Assembly: GCA_900472395.1 (NCBI GenBank)
Contig: UCHV01000003.1
Span: 62,001 to 126,000 of the forward strand
Direction: 5' to 3'
Source: Hyphomicrobiales bacterium
Lineage (GTDB): Bacteria > Pseudomonadota > Alphaproteobacteria > Rhizobiales > Rhizobiaceae
Length of the DNA stretch: 64,000 nt
Below the pieces are notes generated by a model. The model worked only from the letters and a program-made list of their open reading frames with translations, had not been told where the DNA came from and ran no database searches. Of this stretch, positions 61,976 to 64,000 are shown piece by piece; the stretch's first letter is position 1, and each line of letters begins with the position of its first letter. Both the position numbers and the translations under genes were made by a program.

Positions 61976-64000
61976 TTACCAGCTGTATTTCAGCGTGGCA
62001 TAGACGCTGCGGCCTTCACCCCAATAGCATCCGGTCTCGGCGATACATGTCGAAACATACTTTCTGTCGAACAGATTGCTCACGTTGAGCGAGGCTTTCA
62101 GCCCCTCGAGTTTGGGGTTCGCCTTGCCGAAATCGTAGCGGATCGCCGCATCGAAGACGGTATAGGACGGTATGTCGAACTTGTTGGCGTTGTCACCGAA
62201 GGTCTGGCCGGTATAACGCGCGCCGGCACCCAGGCTGAGGCCGTCCCAGGCGGTGGACGTCCGCAGCGTGTAGTCCAGCCACAGGGAAGCCTGATGCTGC
62301 GGCACGAACGCGAACCGCTTGCCAAGGTTGCTGACGTTGGAGGCGTTGGGATTGTCGCGGGTGATTTCGCTGTCGGTATACGCATAGGATGCGAGGAGAG
62401 AGAGGCTGTCGCTGATCTCTGCCTTGCCTTCCAGTTCGACCCCGCGCATCGTCACCTGGCCGGTCTGTACGCGCCTGCTCTGGAACCCAGGAGTGGGATC
62501 CGGCGTCAGCACGTTGTCCTGCGTCAGGTGATAGGCCGACAGTGTCACGAAACTGTTGGTGCCTTCCGGCTGGTATTTGACGCCAACCTCAAACTGCTCG
62601 CCCGTTGTCGGCTTGAAAACCTTGCCGAAGCGATCGGTGCCACCTGCCGGGTTGAACGATGTCGAATAACCAAGATAGGGCGAGATGCCGTTGTCGAAAT
62701 TGTAGACGAGGCCTGTGCGCCACGTAAATTTCCCATCGCGTTGGTCGGTTCGCAGGTTCGACGCTGGGTTGCTACGCACTGTGGTTTTGGTGTCGGTATT
62801 GGCCCAGTCATAACGGCCGCCGAGCGAGAACACGAAGCGGTCCCATTCGACCTGATCCTGCGCGTAAAGGCCTATCTGGCTGCGTCGCTGATCGATGCGC
62901 GTATCGACGGGAGGACGGGTGATGGCGGTCGCGCCATAAACCGGATTGTACCCGTTGAACGGTGTGTAGATCGGCGAAAGGGAGGATTCTTCGAAACGGC
63001 TGCTCTCGTAGGAATAGTCGAGACCGAAGAGAGCGGTATGCGACACGTCCCCGGTCGAAAAATGCGCGACGGCATTGTTGTCGAGCGTTACCGAACGGGC
63101 GCTTTCCGGGAAGGCCCAAGCATAACGATAGAACGCTGCAGGATTGCAAACGCCTGTGCAGAAAGGCTGAACGCGCTGGCTGTCGGTATCGATATAGGAA
63201 AAGCGCAGGTTCTGCCTGACCGTCCAGGTTTCGTCGATGTCGTGCTCGAACTCGTAACCGAGAGATGCCTGGTCGCTCTTGTAGTGATCGAAGCCGGGTT
63301 CGCCGGGGAAACTGCTGCGTGGCAATTCAGGATAGATATCGGTGCGCAAGGTGCCGCTGGCGGGCAGGGCAGGGGCGCCACCACCGCCGGGCGAGTCGAT
63401 ATGCTGATAGCTGCCGTAAATCGTGAAGGACGTGCCTTCGTCAGGCTTGAAGGTCAATGAAGGCGCGATATAGGCCTTTTTTTCCTCGACGAAATCATAC
63501 TGCGTGTCGGTCAGGCGGCCGACACCAACGACGCGGTAAAGCAGCGTCCCGTCGGCATTGACGGCGCCGCCGACATCGAATGCCGCCTGAACGCGGTTAT
63601 CGGTACCGAGCTGCAATTCGACTTCGTTTTTCGCCGTCGTGCTCGGGCGTTTCGACACCATGTTGATGAGGCCACCGGGTTCGCCCTGGCCATAAAGAAC
63701 CGAGGACGGTCCCTTGAGGACTTCCGCGCGCTCCAGGCTGAACGGTTCCACACGCGGCTGCGCATAACCACGCGATCCGAAAGGCAAACGCAGGCCGTCG
63801 AGATAACGGCCGGGGCGGAAACCTCGGATCGTGAACCAGTCATAGCGGGAATCGTCCCCATACTGGCTGATGACGCCCGGCGTGTAGCGGAACGCCTGCG
63901 TCAACGTCGCAGAGCCTTGCGCCGCCATCTGGTCCCGGGTGACAACGTTGATTGCCTGCGGGGTGTTTTTGAGAGACGTTTCGGTTTTCGTGCCGGTTAC
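61976..64000 (-). CDS. TonB-dependent siderophore receptor (FhuA/FoxA-like), 5' end outside window
   Basis: About 674 residues are visible; the frame continues past the right edge, so the signal peptide and TonB box are missing. The plug has VTGTKTETSLKNTPQAINVV, GVISQYGDDSRYDWFTIRGF, RAEVLKGPSSVLYGQGEPGG and LINMVSKRPS. The barrel ends YATLKYSW (terminal aromatic Trp). Cys pairs (CTGVCNP and CIAETGC) are seen in FhuA-like receptors. It heads the operon with the binding protein and permease. Confidence 0.93.
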   Translation of the reverse strand, partial: VTGTKTETSLKNTPQAINVVTRDQMAAQGSATLTQAFRYTPGVISQYGDDSRYDWFTIRGFRPGRYLDGLRLPFGSRGYAQPRVEPFSLERAEVLKGPSSVLYGQGEPGGLINMVSKRPSTTAKNEVELQLGTDNRVQAAFDVGGAVNADGTLLYRVVGVGRLTDTQYDFVEEKKAYIAPSLTFKPDEGTSFTIYGSYQHIDSPGGGGAPALPASGTLRTDIYPELPRSSFPGEPGFDHYKSDQASLGYEFEHDIDETWTVRQNLRFSYIDTDSQRVQPFCTGVCNPAAFYRYAWAFPESARSVTLDNNAVAHFSTGDVSHTALFGLDYSYESSRFEESSLSPIYTPFNGYNPVYGATAITRPPVDTRIDQRRSQIGLYAQDQVEWDRFVFSLGGRYDWANTDTKTTVRSNPASNLRTDQRDGKFTWRTGLVYNFDNGISPYLGYSTSFNPAGGTDRFGKVFKPTTGEQFEVGVKYQPEGTNSFVTLSAYHLTQDNVLTPDPTPGFQSRRVQTGQVTMRGVELEGKAEISDSLSLLASYAYTDSEITRDNPNASNVSNLGKRFAFVPQHQASLWLDYTLRTSTAWDGLSLGAGARYTGQTFGDNANKFDIPSYTVFDAAIRYDFGKANPKLEGLKASLNVSNLFDRKYVSTCIAETGCYWGEGRSVYATLKYSW

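Noticed and set aside
1..64000. Search for IS elements, integrases, tRNA, rRNA and CRISPR arrays
   Set aside because: None was seen by reading: no transposase-like protein, no regular direct-repeat array and no tRNA-like cloverleaf or rRNA segment was recognised.

Overview
The window looks like a chromosomal or chromid segment of an alphaproteobacterium of the Rhizobiaceae (Rhizobium/Agrobacterium relatives). This rests on a high-GC sequence, a rhizobial (Rhc-type) type III secretion system with a split secretin and nolW-nolB-nolT-nolU-nolV gene order, ExoF/ExoY-type polysaccharide genes, and iron-control sites that fit the rhizobial RirA box TGA-N9-TCA. No rRNA, tRNA, transposase, integrase or CRISPR array was seen.

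Region 1 (1-17.5 kb) is a type III secretion apparatus in two facing blocks. The minus block (17 to 0.7 kb direction of reading: 6754 down to 744) holds a small needle-like protein, SctD, a 128-residue protein, a TPR protein, SctV, a Tad/CpaC-type secretin and a CpaD-like lipoprotein, next to a TadD-like TPR gene cut by the window edge. The plus block (7219-16938) holds RhcC1/NolW, a NopA-like needle candidate, SctI, J, K, L, N, O, Q, R, S, T and a 537-residue protein of unknown function. A minus-strand protein (17015-17473) closes the region; its C-terminal tail repeats the small needle-like protein. SctU, a gatekeeper, a pore translocon and a transcriptional activator are not visible.

Region 2 (17.5-31.6 kb) is mostly iron acquisition: a FecI-type sigma factor, FecR-type anti-sigma factor and a HasR/HemR-like receptor with a signalling domain; aconitase B; a small PNPOx-fold protein; then an AraC regulator divergent from an operon of an RhtX/FptX-like MFS siderophore importer, a TonB-dependent receptor and an FAD monooxygenase. 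Candidate RirA boxes lie in front of both iron units.

Region 3 (31.7-58.8 kb) is a Wzx/Wzy-type exopolysaccharide locus. It has a phosphoglycosyl transferase (ExoY-like), several glycosyltransferases, a WecG-like transferase, WecB and WecC, a WbpB/WbpE/WbpD-like set that points to a 2,3-diacetamido uronic acid, a second epimerase/aminotransferase/acyltransferase set, flippase, polymerase, chain-length protein, separate tyrosine kinase, ExoF-like export protein, a beta-helix protein, a methyltransferase and an unrecognised protein. Two paralogous LuxR-type regulators with defective receiver domains sit in the locus, one inside it and one at its right edge.

Region 4 (59.1-64 kb) is a hydroxamate-type siderophore uptake operon read leftward: receptor (cut by the window edge), Tat-exported binding protein and a fused double permease, with no ATPase gene in view.
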